Shown: in pieces, positions 52,242 through 59,904 of the stretch | How the letters are laid out: each line of letters begins with the position of its first letter | Position numbering within the stretch: position 1 is the stretch's first letter | NCBI RefSeq assembly: GCF_000582685.1 | Contig: NZ_KK073768.1 | Span: 1,922,331 to 1,986,330, forward strand | DNA from: [Scytonema hofmanni] UTEX 2349 | Lineage (GTDB): Bacteria > Cyanobacteriota > Cyanobacteriia > Cyanobacteriales > Nostocaceae | Direction: 5' to 3' | Length of the DNA: 64,000 nucleotides | Made by a program: the position numbers and the translations under genes | Notes under the pieces: generated by a model | Told to the model about the DNA's origin: nothing | Seen by the model: only the letters and a program-made list of their open reading frames with translations | Databases searched by the model: none

Positions 52242-53057
52242 CTACAGACTTATCCAGATTAAGGCGAATATCATTGCAGCGATCGCACCAATTAATGTAT
52301 TCAATATATTGACGACTTCGTTAGTTAACCATGTATATTTAGATTGCAAAGTCGCGCCAATGACACTTTCTATGTTAGTGGCAATAAAGGCTGCCAGAAT
52401 ACACCAAACTACACCGAGTATATTAATTAAACCGATACCCCAAGCAAGAAAGGCGATCGCAGCAGAAGCAAGCATTCCAGCAAGAGTTCCTTCTAAGCTC
52501 ACCGCTCCTTCTGTCCCCCGTGGCACTGGTTGCAGTGTAGTAATCAAAAAGGTGCTTTTACCATAAGCTTTACCAACTTCGCTAGCGCAGGTATCAGAAA
52601 GTTTGGTGCTGAAACTAGCAACAAAACCTAATAGGAGGAGCGATTGAGGATTGGGGAATGCGGACTGAGAAATTGAAATAAATCCCCAATTTATTAACCC
52701 GATTGCCAAAGCACACAACGCTCCAGTTAAAGCTGAACCCCAAACGTTTTCTGGACCTCTTGCCCCAGAACGCTTTTCGGCAATTCCCTCTGCTTCTTTT
52801 TGCTTCATCCCAATACGTGTAACCGCAGAACCAACAATAAAGTAGAACATTACTACTACATATCCTTGCCAGCCAAGGGTTCCCCAAAGCAGCACACCCA
52901 AAAACCAAGCGTGCAGTAAACCAGCTGGGGTAAGCAGTTTTTTGGGAGCAATAAAAACTATGCCTAATAAAACCGTATTCAATCCTGCTCCCACTAGCCA
53001 CGGATTTAAAGAAGAAATAAAAGAAAGCATTAAATACATCACCCGTCGTTTTGGCAA
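52242..53057 (-). CDS. DUF92 membrane protein, phytyl-phosphate kinase (VTE6)-like
   Basis: The 271-residue protein has about six to seven transmembrane helices. It carries DUF92 motifs: KKLLTPAGLLHAWFLGVLLWGTLGW, a cytoplasmic RSGARGPENVWGSALTGAL, and FVASFSTKLSDTCASEVGKAYGK followed by TEGAVSLEGTLAGM. The family includes plant VTE6 and its cyanobacterial homologue, which phosphorylate phytyl phosphate to phytyl diphosphate for tocopherol and phylloquinone synthesis. It is probably in the thylakoid or plasma membrane. In-frame ATGs at 53039 and 53030 are possible starts. Confidence 0.8.
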   Translation of the reverse strand: MPKRRVMYLMLSFISSLNPWLVGAGLNTVLLGIVFIAPKKLLTPAGLLHAWFLGVLLWGTLGWQGYVVVMFYFIVGSAVTRIGMKQKEAEGIAEKRSGARGPENVWGSALTGALCALAIGLINWGFISISQSAFPNPQSLLLLGFVASFSTKLSDTCASEVGKAYGKSTFLITTLQPVPRGTEGAVSLEGTLAGMLASAAIAFLAWGIGLINILGVVWCILAAFIATNIESVIGATLQSKYTWLTNEVVNILNTLIGAIAAMIFALIWISL

Positions 53058-53350
53058 AACATTAACACTATAACCATTTTAGAGATGAAGCGCGTCCATA
53101 GCAGCTAAACTATACTAAGATGCTATTTGATCAGCATCTTGAACAATTTTGTCTAAATCATTCGCCTAAATGAAGAGTTTAACGCTCTTGCGATCGCACT
53201 TACAACATCCCCAAAGCGATCGGTCTCCCTAATCTGCCATAAACAAAAAGCGATCACTTGAGTGCGATCGCTCTTTACAAACCCTATCTCTTACCATAAA
53301 GCAGGCTTTGATAGAATTAGGATAAGTCAGTAGTTGTGCTTGAACGAATT

Positions 53351-53599
53351 ATGCCAGAGATTACAAGGTTCTACGGAATTGTGATAAAGGTGTTTTTTGG
53401 GGATCACCCTCCGCCTCATTTTCATGCAATCTATGGTGATTACAATGCCTTAGTAAGCATTGAATCACTGGAAATCATTGAAGGAGATTTGCCAAGTCGC
53501 GCTCAGAAATTAGTTCTAGAGTGGGCAACTTTATACCAGCAGGATCTTTTACAGATGTGGAATACTCAAGAGTTTCGTAAACTACCTCCTCTAAAGTAG
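53351..53599 (+). CDS. DUF4160 protein, possible toxin-antitoxin partner
   Basis: The 82-residue protein (MPEITRFYGIVIKVFFGDHPPPHFHAIYGDYNALVSIESLEIIEGDLP) has the DUF4160 hallmark H-x-PPHFHA and ends near WATLYQQDLLQMWNTQEF. The frame is open from a GTG at 53336, but the ATG at 53351 fits the family. It is followed after 12 bp by a DUF2442 gene; the pair recurs in bacteria and is often suggested to be a type II toxin-antitoxin system, without firm proof. Confidence 0.82.
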   Translation: MPEITRFYGIVIKVFFGDHPPPHFHAIYGDYNALVSIESLEIIEGDLPSRAQKLVLEWATLYQQDLLQMWNTQEFRKLPPLK

Positions 53600-53611
53600 A
53601 GTAAAAATAGT

Positions 53612-53884
53612 ATGAAATGTCCTCGAATTTGCCAAGCAAAAGCAATTGATGATCGCACCTTGGTAATTGAATTCACCAATCACGAAGTCAAGAAATATGA
53701 TATTGTCCATCTTTTAGAAAATCCCATGTTTGCTCCACTTCGTCAACCTGCTTTTTTCAAGAACTTTAAGATTGAGCAAGGGGGTTATGGGATTGTGTGG
53801 AATGAAGATATTGATCTGAGTGAGTATGAGCTTTGGAAAAATGGCATGACGGTAGCAGAAGGTGATCGCTCAGTTACCGTGTAG
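53612..53884 (+). CDS. DUF2442 protein
   Basis: The 90-residue protein (CPRICQAKAIDDRTLVIEFTNHEVKKYDIVHLLE, then GYGIVWNEDIDLSEYELWKNG) matches DUF2442. The conserved part is the strand pair plus W-(N/D)-x-x-(I/L)-D-(L/I)-x-x-x-x-L-x-x-xG. It is the second gene of the DUF4160/DUF2442 pair and is probably co-transcribed. Confidence 0.82.
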   Translation: MKCPRICQAKAIDDRTLVIEFTNHEVKKYDIVHLLENPMFAPLRQPAFFKNFKIEQGGYGIVWNEDIDLSEYELWKNGMTVAEGDRSVTV

Positions 53885-54027
53885 GATCGCAACTGGGTTT
53901 TTGTATTATTTGTAATTGCGATCGCTCTCTGGTTTAGAGTATAGCGGCTGAGGGGGCGACATTTGAAAAGGTGCCGTACTTTCGTCGCTAACGCACCCTA
54001 CTCCTGAATCAATATAAGTTATTTTCA

Positions 54028-54267
54028 TTACCCTCTATCCTGTAGCCCACCTCTGCGACTGGCAAGTTCTTTTTCTATTTCATTTTCATCTAATAAATGT
54101 TTACCATAAGCAACAATAAGAGCGCGAATTTGCCGCAAACGTTCTCCCAAGGGGGCTTTGTTTCCAGATTTTTTCAAGTGAAGAAATTCGACAAAATCTA
54201 GAACTTCTTCTTGTTTTTCTTTGTCAAGCGATCGCCATTTTGCTAATAATTCTTGTTCTGGACTCAT
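54028..54267 (-). CDS. DUF2281-like antitoxin-type protein, orphan
   Basis: The 79-residue protein (MSPEQELLAKWRSLDKEKQEEVLDFVEFLHLKK) has the short helical repeat of DUF2281 proteins, which precede VapC/PIN toxin genes. Here no toxin gene follows within the next 140 bp, and the next gene converges. It may be a remnant or a stand-alone regulator. Confidence 0.65.
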   Translation of the reverse strand: MSPEQELLAKWRSLDKEKQEEVLDFVEFLHLKKSGNKAPLGERLRQIRALIVAYGKHLLDENEIEKELASRRGGLQDRG

Positions 54268-54411
54268 TTGTCTTCACCTTTGAGTGTTACTACTTTTATT
54301 GTCTCTTATGGTACTTTCATTCTAAAAGCTCTACTTCCCCATAGCGATCGCATTTACAACCCAACAAAGCTTTGTTCGATAAATTGTAAGTATCAACACA
54401 AGGCGCCAATT

Positions 54412-54843
54412 ATGAACCAAATATTATTTCATCTCGCTTTCCCGGTTACTGACATTGCCCAAACCAAGATATATTATGTCGATGGGTTGGGTTGCGTTGC
54501 TGGTCGCGAAAATAAGCACGCGCTGATTCTCAATCTCTATGGTCATCAATTGGTAGCACACATGACCAAAGAACCTTTAACACCCCAACGCGGTATCTAT
54601 CCCAGACACTTTGGGCTAATTTTTAGTGCTGAAGGTGATTGGGAGGATTTATTAAGGCGATCGCAACAAAGAGAGCTACTTTTCTTTGAAGAAGCCAAAC
54701 ACCGCTTTGTCGGTTCTCCTCTAGAACACCGCACTTTCTTTTTAGAAGATCCTTTTCATAACTTAATGGAATTTAAGTATTATCGTTACCCAGAAGCGAT
54801 TTTTGCAAGTTCTGAATATGCCCAAATTGGCGACCGGAATTAA
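54412..54843 (+). CDS. VOC-family (glyoxalase-like) protein
   Basis: The 143-residue protein reads LFHLAFPVTDIAQTKIYYVDGLGCVAGR, the typical first VOC module with metal-ligand His. It ends FFLEDPFHNLMEFKYYRYPEAI, where the D-P-x-x-N-x-x-E-F/L motif supplies the last ligand. The frame is open from 54253, but the ATG at 54412 begins the domain exactly. The reaction is not determined. Its 3' end overlaps the convergent hydrolase gene by 71 bp. Confidence 0.85.
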   Translation: MNQILFHLAFPVTDIAQTKIYYVDGLGCVAGRENKHALILNLYGHQLVAHMTKEPLTPQRGIYPRHFGLIFSAEGDWEDLLRRSQQRELLFFEEAKHRFVGSPLEHRTFFLEDPFHNLMEFKYYRYPEAIFASSEYAQIGDRN

Positions 54844-55447
54844 TTGGTGCTGTTAATGCTTCTGCTACTGCTGCTAAACAGCGTGAGTCGGTTAACATCC
54901 AAGGGTGCAGCCTTGATGGTACTATCACCTCTGTTCCTAGTGGAAGACGCGAACTATCTGCCGGCACAATCATTAAATCATACGGTGTCCAGATTGAGGT
55001 AAAATTCAATTGCTTTAACATGGCTACGTCACTATTCAAATCTTGGAGAAATGCGCTGTTAGGACGCATTTGCAAGCATCCAGGACGTAGGGAAGCATAA
55101 GCGATCGCAGTCCCATTATGGGGCGAAGATATTGTAATAAACCGCTGTATGCGATTAATTCCCCCCAGTCGCTGCACATAGTAACGGCTGATAATTCCCC
55201 CCATGCTAAAACCAACTATATCTAGTGGTTGTTCTGCGGCAAAGGTATCGGCAATATAATCAGCAACTTGCTGTGCCAATTTTTCCAGACCAAAATCACC
55301 ATTATTCGGGATTAAATCTAAAGTATACACAGACCATCCCCGCTTTCTCAGGTAGGTCGCCATTGTCTGGAAAACTTGCCCCGTATCGTTAATACCATGT
55401 ACCAATACCACGGTATTGCGTTGCTGCGTCTCAGTATTCATATCCAA
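54773..55447 (-). CDS. Alpha/beta hydrolase, lipase-like
   Basis: The 224-residue protein has VVLVHGINDTGQVFQTMATYLRKRGW (oxyanion HG), the nucleophile elbow VGFSMGG and then SPHNGTAIAY. A catalytic Asp is in IVPADSSRLPLG and a His in SRLHPWMLTDSRCL. It resembles triacylglycerol lipase/acetyltransferase-like hydrolases. No signal peptide is present. The last 71 bp overlap the convergent VOC gene. Confidence 0.82.
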   Translation of the reverse strand: MDMNTETQQRNTVVLVHGINDTGQVFQTMATYLRKRGWSVYTLDLIPNNGDFGLEKLAQQVADYIADTFAAEQPLDIVGFSMGGIISRYYVQRLGGINRIQRFITISSPHNGTAIAYASLRPGCLQMRPNSAFLQDLNSDVAMLKQLNFTSIWTPYDLMIVPADSSRLPLGTEVIVPSRLHPWMLTDSRCLAAVAEALTAPINSGRQFGHIQNLQKSLLGNDNT

Positions 55448-55880
55448 AATATGTCTAATCTTATCTAATTATGTAGAAATTTTAACCGAGGGCGATGGCG
55501 ATCGCCCTAACAGACTATGACACTCACTCTACTGGTTCACAGGCAACCAATTTCGACAGTCAGTTACTTAAGTTTTCGTGCAGAATATTAATTTTTGTTA
55601 AGTCAACTTTCAGAAACTTGCTCTCAGTTACAATAAAATTTAATAATAAATTCTCAGCACACAGAGTTGCTCCGCGAGTTGCGAAAAAGAGTTGAAAACG
55701 TTTGTCCTATACTCTTATTAGTTAGAATGTAGATCGGCACAGACGGATGAGGAATGTCACATACTCACGGTGACACCAGTAAATCGGTCAGTAAACAAAA
55801 TTTTCATAAAATGTAACATTTTGACGTAATTTTTCACAATTGCGTTGGGTTTCCAAATATAAAGAGCAGGAGTAATTGTA
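55448..55880. other. Intergenic region before the Ala/Lys-rich gene
   Basis: No gene is supported. A HIP1-containing palindrome GGGCGATGGCGATCGCCCT lies at 55489-55507. AGGAG about 10 bases before the ATG at 55881 is the ribosome binding site. A TATACT-type -10 candidate is at 55708-55713. Confidence 0.5.
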
Positions 55881-56414
55881 ATGTTCGGATTTATCAAAAA
55901 CTTAATCGCGGGAATTCTGGGTTTTATTACTGGGCTATTACCAGGTAAGAAAAAAGACAACGGCTACTTTTTAGAGTTAGACGAGGCAAAGAGTATCAAG
56001 CCGTTAGAGACTGTTAAAGAGGCAGCAAAAGAAGTAGCAGCAAACACTCAAAAAGCAGCAGAAAAAGTTGCAACTGAGGCTAAAAAAGCAGTCGAAACAG
56101 TTGTATCTGATTCTAAAAAAGAAGTGGAAACAGTTCCATCAAAAGCCGCAGCGTCATCGAATGGAACAAAAGCTGCTGCTTCTAAAGCCGACTCCAAGTC
56201 AGTCAAAGCTTCTAAAAATGGCAAGGCTCCTAAGGCTGAACCTAAACCAGAGCTAACACCCGCAGCCAGCAAAGTTGCGAAGATACCAACTGAAACTACT
56301 TTTGCTCCCAAGTACCTAGCTCCTTCGGCTACAAGCTCTAACGGTCGTCGTCGTCCTGGTGCAAACATGACTTCTTTCTTGGACATGGCACGGAGTGTGA
56401 AAACTCCTGGTTAA
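55881..56414 (+). CDS. Ala/Lys-rich cyanobacterial protein of unknown function
   Basis: The 177-residue protein starts with a hydrophobic, Gly-rich helix (MFGFIKNLIAGILGFITGLLPGKKK) that could insert in or lie on a membrane. A long Ala/Lys/Val/Glu-rich region (residues 40-130) follows, resembling LEA or histone-like low-complexity chains. The C-terminus (TFAPKYLAPSATSSNGRRRPG, then ANMTSFLDMARSVK) is of normal complexity and looks like a conserved tail. I do not know its function. A long hairpin follows the stop. Confidence 0.65.
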   Translation: MFGFIKNLIAGILGFITGLLPGKKKDNGYFLELDEAKSIKPLETVKEAAKEVAANTQKAAEKVATEAKKAVETVVSDSKKEVETVPSKAAASSNGTKAAASKADSKSVKASKNGKAPKAEPKPELTPAASKVAKIPTETTFAPKYLAPSATSSNGRRRPGANMTSFLDMARSVKTPG

Positions 56415-56445
56415 CCCTTGACAAATATCAGTCCGCTATATAAAT

Positions 56446-56518
56446 GAAATGCTGGGTCCCAATTAGTCTTTTCCCTACGAAATAGGTGAATGTGAGACTG
56501 AATTTGACCCAGCATTTC
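56446..56518 (+). terminator. Long structured hairpin after the Ala/Lys-rich gene
   Basis: GAAATGCTGGGTC (56446-56458) pairs exactly with GACCCAGCATTTC (56506-56518). Inside, AATTAGTCT faces AGACTGAATT with one bulge, and CCCTA faces TAGG around CGAAA. The whole could fold as one 73-nt stem. It is more elaborate than a simple terminator and may also be a small RNA or 3' UTR stabiliser. Confidence 0.6.
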
Positions 56519-56653
56519 TGTTTGATCTAATAAGGAAAACGTTGAATAGCATAACGACGTATTCCTTCAATCTTGTGTGGGGTTCCTAAACTGGGGTTTG
56601 AATCCCCATCAAATTCATACCCTACACCCTACACCCTACCCCCTACACCCTGT

Positions 56654-57385
56654 TCAAACTTCACAAGCTGCGGAAATTAGGGACAATGCCACAATCGGGG
56701 CTGTGACTGCTCTGAGGATGCGACGACCAAGGGAAACTGGTTGAAAGCCGGCTTGAATAGCGTTGTCAAGTTCTTTTTCTGTCCATCCCCCTTCTGGACC
56801 GGTGGCAATAACTATTGACATTTCTCCTTGGTTGTGCAGGCAATTTTTTAAATGGGGGTAGTTGCCCCGTCCCTCACAAATATATTTGTGATTTGTGGGA
56901 AATGATGATAGAGCAGCGTTAAAGGAAATAGGTTCTAATATTGTTGGGACAAAAGAACGCTCTGATTGTTCGGCTGCTTCAGAAGCAATTCTACGCCAGC
57001 GTTCGAGTTTTTGGGGACTGGGGTTGAGTAAAGTGCGATCGCTCATTACCGGAACAATACAAGCTACACCTAATTCTGTACAACAGCGCACGACTTCATC
57101 AAATCCATTACCTTTGGGCAAGGCTACCACCAGTGTAATAGATACAGGTAATTCGGTTTCTACTGTCAATAATTCTAAAATTTGCGCTTCTTCCCCTTCT
57201 AACTGCGCTAACCAGCATTTACCGATACCATCCATTGCAATAAAGCGATCGCCTTTTTGCAACCGTAATACGCGACTTAAGTAATGTTGCTGTTGCGATG
57301 TGAGCAGAATTTGATTTTGTTGAAGTTGATCAAGTGCGTTAGCGGAGCTTAACGAAGTTATCGCGATTCTTTGCAGTTGAGCCAT
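56654..57385 (-). CDS. rsmE: 16S rRNA (uracil1498-N3)-methyltransferase
   Basis: The 243-residue SPOUT methyltransferase has a PUA-like N-terminus (HYLSRVLRLQKGDRFIAMDGIG). VVALPKGNGFDEVVRCCTELGV, SEAAEQSERSFVPTI, ATGPEGGWTEKE and LGRRILRAVTAPI are all RsmE hallmarks of the trefoil knot. It methylates U1498 in 16S rRNA using SAM. It is alone on the minus strand; ACACCCT heptamers lie just after its stop (56620-56650). Confidence 0.92.
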   Translation of the reverse strand: MAQLQRIAITSLSSANALDQLQQNQILLTSQQQHYLSRVLRLQKGDRFIAMDGIGKCWLAQLEGEEAQILELLTVETELPVSITLVVALPKGNGFDEVVRCCTELGVACIVPVMSDRTLLNPSPQKLERWRRIASEAAEQSERSFVPTILEPISFNAALSSFPTNHKYICEGRGNYPHLKNCLHNQGEMSIVIATGPEGGWTEKELDNAIQAGFQPVSLGRRILRAVTAPIVALSLISAACEV

Positions 57386-57877
57386 GTAATTTTACGCACG
57401 GTAGAGACGTAGAGACTATTCTGTGCTAAGTCTCTACATTTGTGTGATTAGATTGCCTGGGTCAGTTTTCATCTTCTTAAAAATTTTGCAATACAACCTA
57501 CTGCACTGCTGCTTATTTCCACTTAGATTGATGTATGATCAGCGAAGTCTACTAAACAGTTTTGGGTGCTGACAGTTTCTTGGACACTTGGGTAGCAAAA
57601 GCTTGATATTTGCTTGCCTCAAAAACGCTGCTTTTAACTCAGTGTTATCTAAGTGGCTAAAATATTTTTAGGGTGCTTTCTGCATTGCATATCTAATTAG
57701 GTAACTTACTAGATGTTTCTGGTAGGGATCTTGGGTCAAATACTTACCTTAGTATATTTACTAGGGTATGGATATTTGCTTGGGTAATTGAATAATCCTG
57801 ATTTACTCACCTTCGATCCCATCTTTTAAAGAGGGATGGATTTTCTTGGGGAATTCTTTAGTTGTAACTCACCAGCG
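57386..57877. other. Intergenic region upstream of the chemotaxis cluster
   Basis: A stretched GTAGAGACGT palindrome (GTAGAGACGTAGAGACT...AGTCTCTAC) is at 57402-57438. The remaining 400 bp is AT-rich and probably carries the promoter of the cluster; no gene is supported. An in-frame ATG at 57836 could extend the MCP by 14 residues. Confidence 0.5.
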
Positions 57878-59785
57878 ATGTTTAAACAATTTTTCCGAAA
57901 ATTTCCTAATCAACTGAAACTGCAAAATCAAATCATACTCCTGCTGCTTTTAAGCACCATTATTCCCGTCTCTATTGTGGGATTGTATGGTATTTCTTCT
58001 TCCACTACCGCCTTATCGGAAGTCGCTAAACAGCAACTGGAGGTTGAGTCAGCCAAAGAAGCCAGAAATATCAATGCATTTTTAGATGGTGTTAGTGATG
58101 ATGTTTTATTCTTGAGCAAAACTCCCCCGATTAAAGGTATTATCAAAGCTAAAGCCAGTGGGGGAGTAGACCCGCAAGGTAATTCTTATAACGCCTGGGT
58201 TGAGCAGTTGGAGGCTACCTTTAGTGCCATGATGCAGCAGAAGCCGCATTATATGCAGTTGCGGTACATAGACGAACAGGGCAACGAATTAGTGCGAGTT
58301 GATTCTGATGGCACTAACATCAAAGTTATCCCCAAAGCCGAGCTGCAAAACAAGGCAGATAGACCATATTTTAGCGACACGATGAAGTTGCCTGTTGGTA
58401 GTTTCTATGTCTCACCAGTGAATTTGAACCAGGAACGGGGTCAAATTGAACGACCTTTTAAACCAGTGATTCGCTACGCTACACCAATTTTTGACGTTTC
58501 GGGTCAAAATAGAGGAATTGCGATCGCCAATGTATTTGCTAACCAATTTATAAAACCTTTTAAAGAGGATAATCAACAGGCAGACGAGAAAAATAAATAT
58601 AAAGGCAAAGAAAACTTTCTAGTCAATCAAGAAGGCTACTACATTTCCCATCCCAACCCGAAAAAGGAATGGGGGTTTGAGTTCCGCAATAATGAGAAAT
58701 TAGAAAAAGATTATTCGCAAGAAGTTGCCAAGCAAATCTTGGGTAATGAACAGGGATTTATTGACAAGGGAGACTATCTCTTCACCTACCATAAGGTTGA
58801 TCCCAGTCCAAAGCAGCCGGAATTCTTGGTAGCGATCAATAAAGTTCCAAAAAATAGCGTTTTTGCTGCCATTAACTCCTTTAAAACCGTCGCTATCTTC
58901 ATTATTCTGCTTTCTCTTGCCGTGGTGCTGCCACTGGGAATTTATCGCGCACGGCAACTGGTAAATCTAATTAAGCAACTGGTGAATGGAATATCCACCT
59001 CTAGCCAGCAAACTTTCTGTACCATAGAACAGCAAGAACGTGTAGCTAATCAGCAAGCTGCTTCGGTGAATGAAACCACCACCACAATGGATGAACTTAA
59101 AGCTTCTTGCCGACAGTCATCTGAGCAAGCTGCATCTGCCGCAGTTGCCGCACAGCAAGCTTTAGCGTTGGCAGAAAAAGGCACCCAAGCAGTAGGAGAA
59201 ACCCTCGAAGGAATGTTCACCTTGGAAAATAAAGTGGGAGCGATCGCCGAACAAATTGTACATCTTTCCGAGCAAGCCAGTCAAATTGGCAGCATCTCCC
59301 AGATTGTTTCTGACTTGGCAAACCAAACTAATATGTTGGCACTAAATTCATCAGTTGAAGCTGTCCGCGCTGGAGAATATGGTAAAGGCTTTGCCGTAGT
59401 TGCGAATGAGATTCGCAGATTATCCGACCAAAGTCAAAAATCTGCCGAAAAAATTAATCTCCTGGTTTTTAATATCCAAAAAGCGATTAATTCCACGGTG
59501 ATGGTGACAGAGGAAGGCACGAAGACAGTAAAAACGGGGGTGCAAATCGCTCAAAATACAGATCAAGCCTTCGCAGGGGTGTCGAAAGCCGTCAACCACA
59601 TGGCTTTTAACAATCAACAAATATCGCTAAATCTGAAGCAGCAATTAGATGCCATTCAACAAGTCGTCGAAGCGATGAATAACATCAATAAGGGGGCAAA
59701 AGAAGCTGCCACTGGCATCAGTCAAACCAGATATGGTACTGAGCAACTTAACAAAGCTGCTCGGACTCTTAAGCAGATGGTGTAG
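57878..59785 (+). CDS. Methyl-accepting chemotaxis protein with Cache sensor
   Basis: From the ATG at 57878 the protein has 635 residues. A first membrane helix (IILLLLLSTIIPVSIVGLYGI) is followed by a large extracytoplasmic double-Cache-type domain (about 40-330, with ADRPYFSDTM and VSPVNLNQ). A second helix (TVAIFIILLSLAVVLPLGIY) leads to a signalling coiled coil with the hairpin-tip-like NMLALNSSVEAVRAGEYGKGFAVVANEIRRLSDQS. There is no evident HAMP consensus. It should control the adjacent CheA; in filamentous cyanobacteria such systems steer hormogonium motility or phototaxis. ATG 57836 is an alternative start. Confidence 0.85.
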   Translation: MFKQFFRKFPNQLKLQNQIILLLLLSTIIPVSIVGLYGISSSTTALSEVAKQQLEVESAKEARNINAFLDGVSDDVLFLSKTPPIKGIIKAKASGGVDPQGNSYNAWVEQLEATFSAMMQQKPHYMQLRYIDEQGNELVRVDSDGTNIKVIPKAELQNKADRPYFSDTMKLPVGSFYVSPVNLNQERGQIERPFKPVIRYATPIFDVSGQNRGIAIANVFANQFIKPFKEDNQQADEKNKYKGKENFLVNQEGYYISHPNPKKEWGFEFRNNEKLEKDYSQEVAKQILGNEQGFIDKGDYLFTYHKVDPSPKQPEFLVAINKVPKNSVFAAINSFKTVAIFIILLSLAVVLPLGIYRARQLVNLIKQLVNGISTSSQQTFCTIEQQERVANQQAASVNETTTTMDELKASCRQSSEQAASAAVAAQQALALAEKGTQAVGETLEGMFTLENKVGAIAEQIVHLSEQASQIGSISQIVSDLANQTNMLALNSSVEAVRAGEYGKGFAVVANEIRRLSDQSQKSAEKINLLVFNIQKAINSTVMVTEEGTKTVKTGVQIAQNTDQAFAGVSKAVNHMAFNNQQISLNLKQQLDAIQQVVEAMNNINKGAKEAATGISQTRYGTEQLNKAARTLKQMV

Positions 59786-59789
59786 TAAT

Positions 59790-59860
59790 GTAGAGACGTT
59801 ACATGTAACGTCTCTAGAGATTCTGGATAACACATATTTCAATTCGGTCGATGTCTAAGA
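59790..59860. repeat. Composite GTAGAGACGT element, copy with full tail
   Basis: GTAGAGACGTTACATGTAACGTCTC is followed by GAGATTCTGGATAACACATA and CAATTCGGTCGATGTCTA. It matches the copy at 6271-6344 over its whole length. It fills the 119-bp gap between the MCP and CheA genes. Confidence 0.85.
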
Positions 59861-59904
59861 GAGTCAAAATATATACTGCCTTATTTCTGTAGTATTACCG
59901 AAAA

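Noticed and set aside
53336..53884. DUF4160/DUF2442 as an established toxin-antitoxin module
   Set aside because: The pairing is recurrent but toxicity is not shown by anything in the sequence, so I call it only a possible pair.
56500..56616. tRNA-like T-arm (TGGGG TTTGAAT CCCCA) near 56590
   Set aside because: No matching acceptor stem at the right distance and no anticodon arm could be found.
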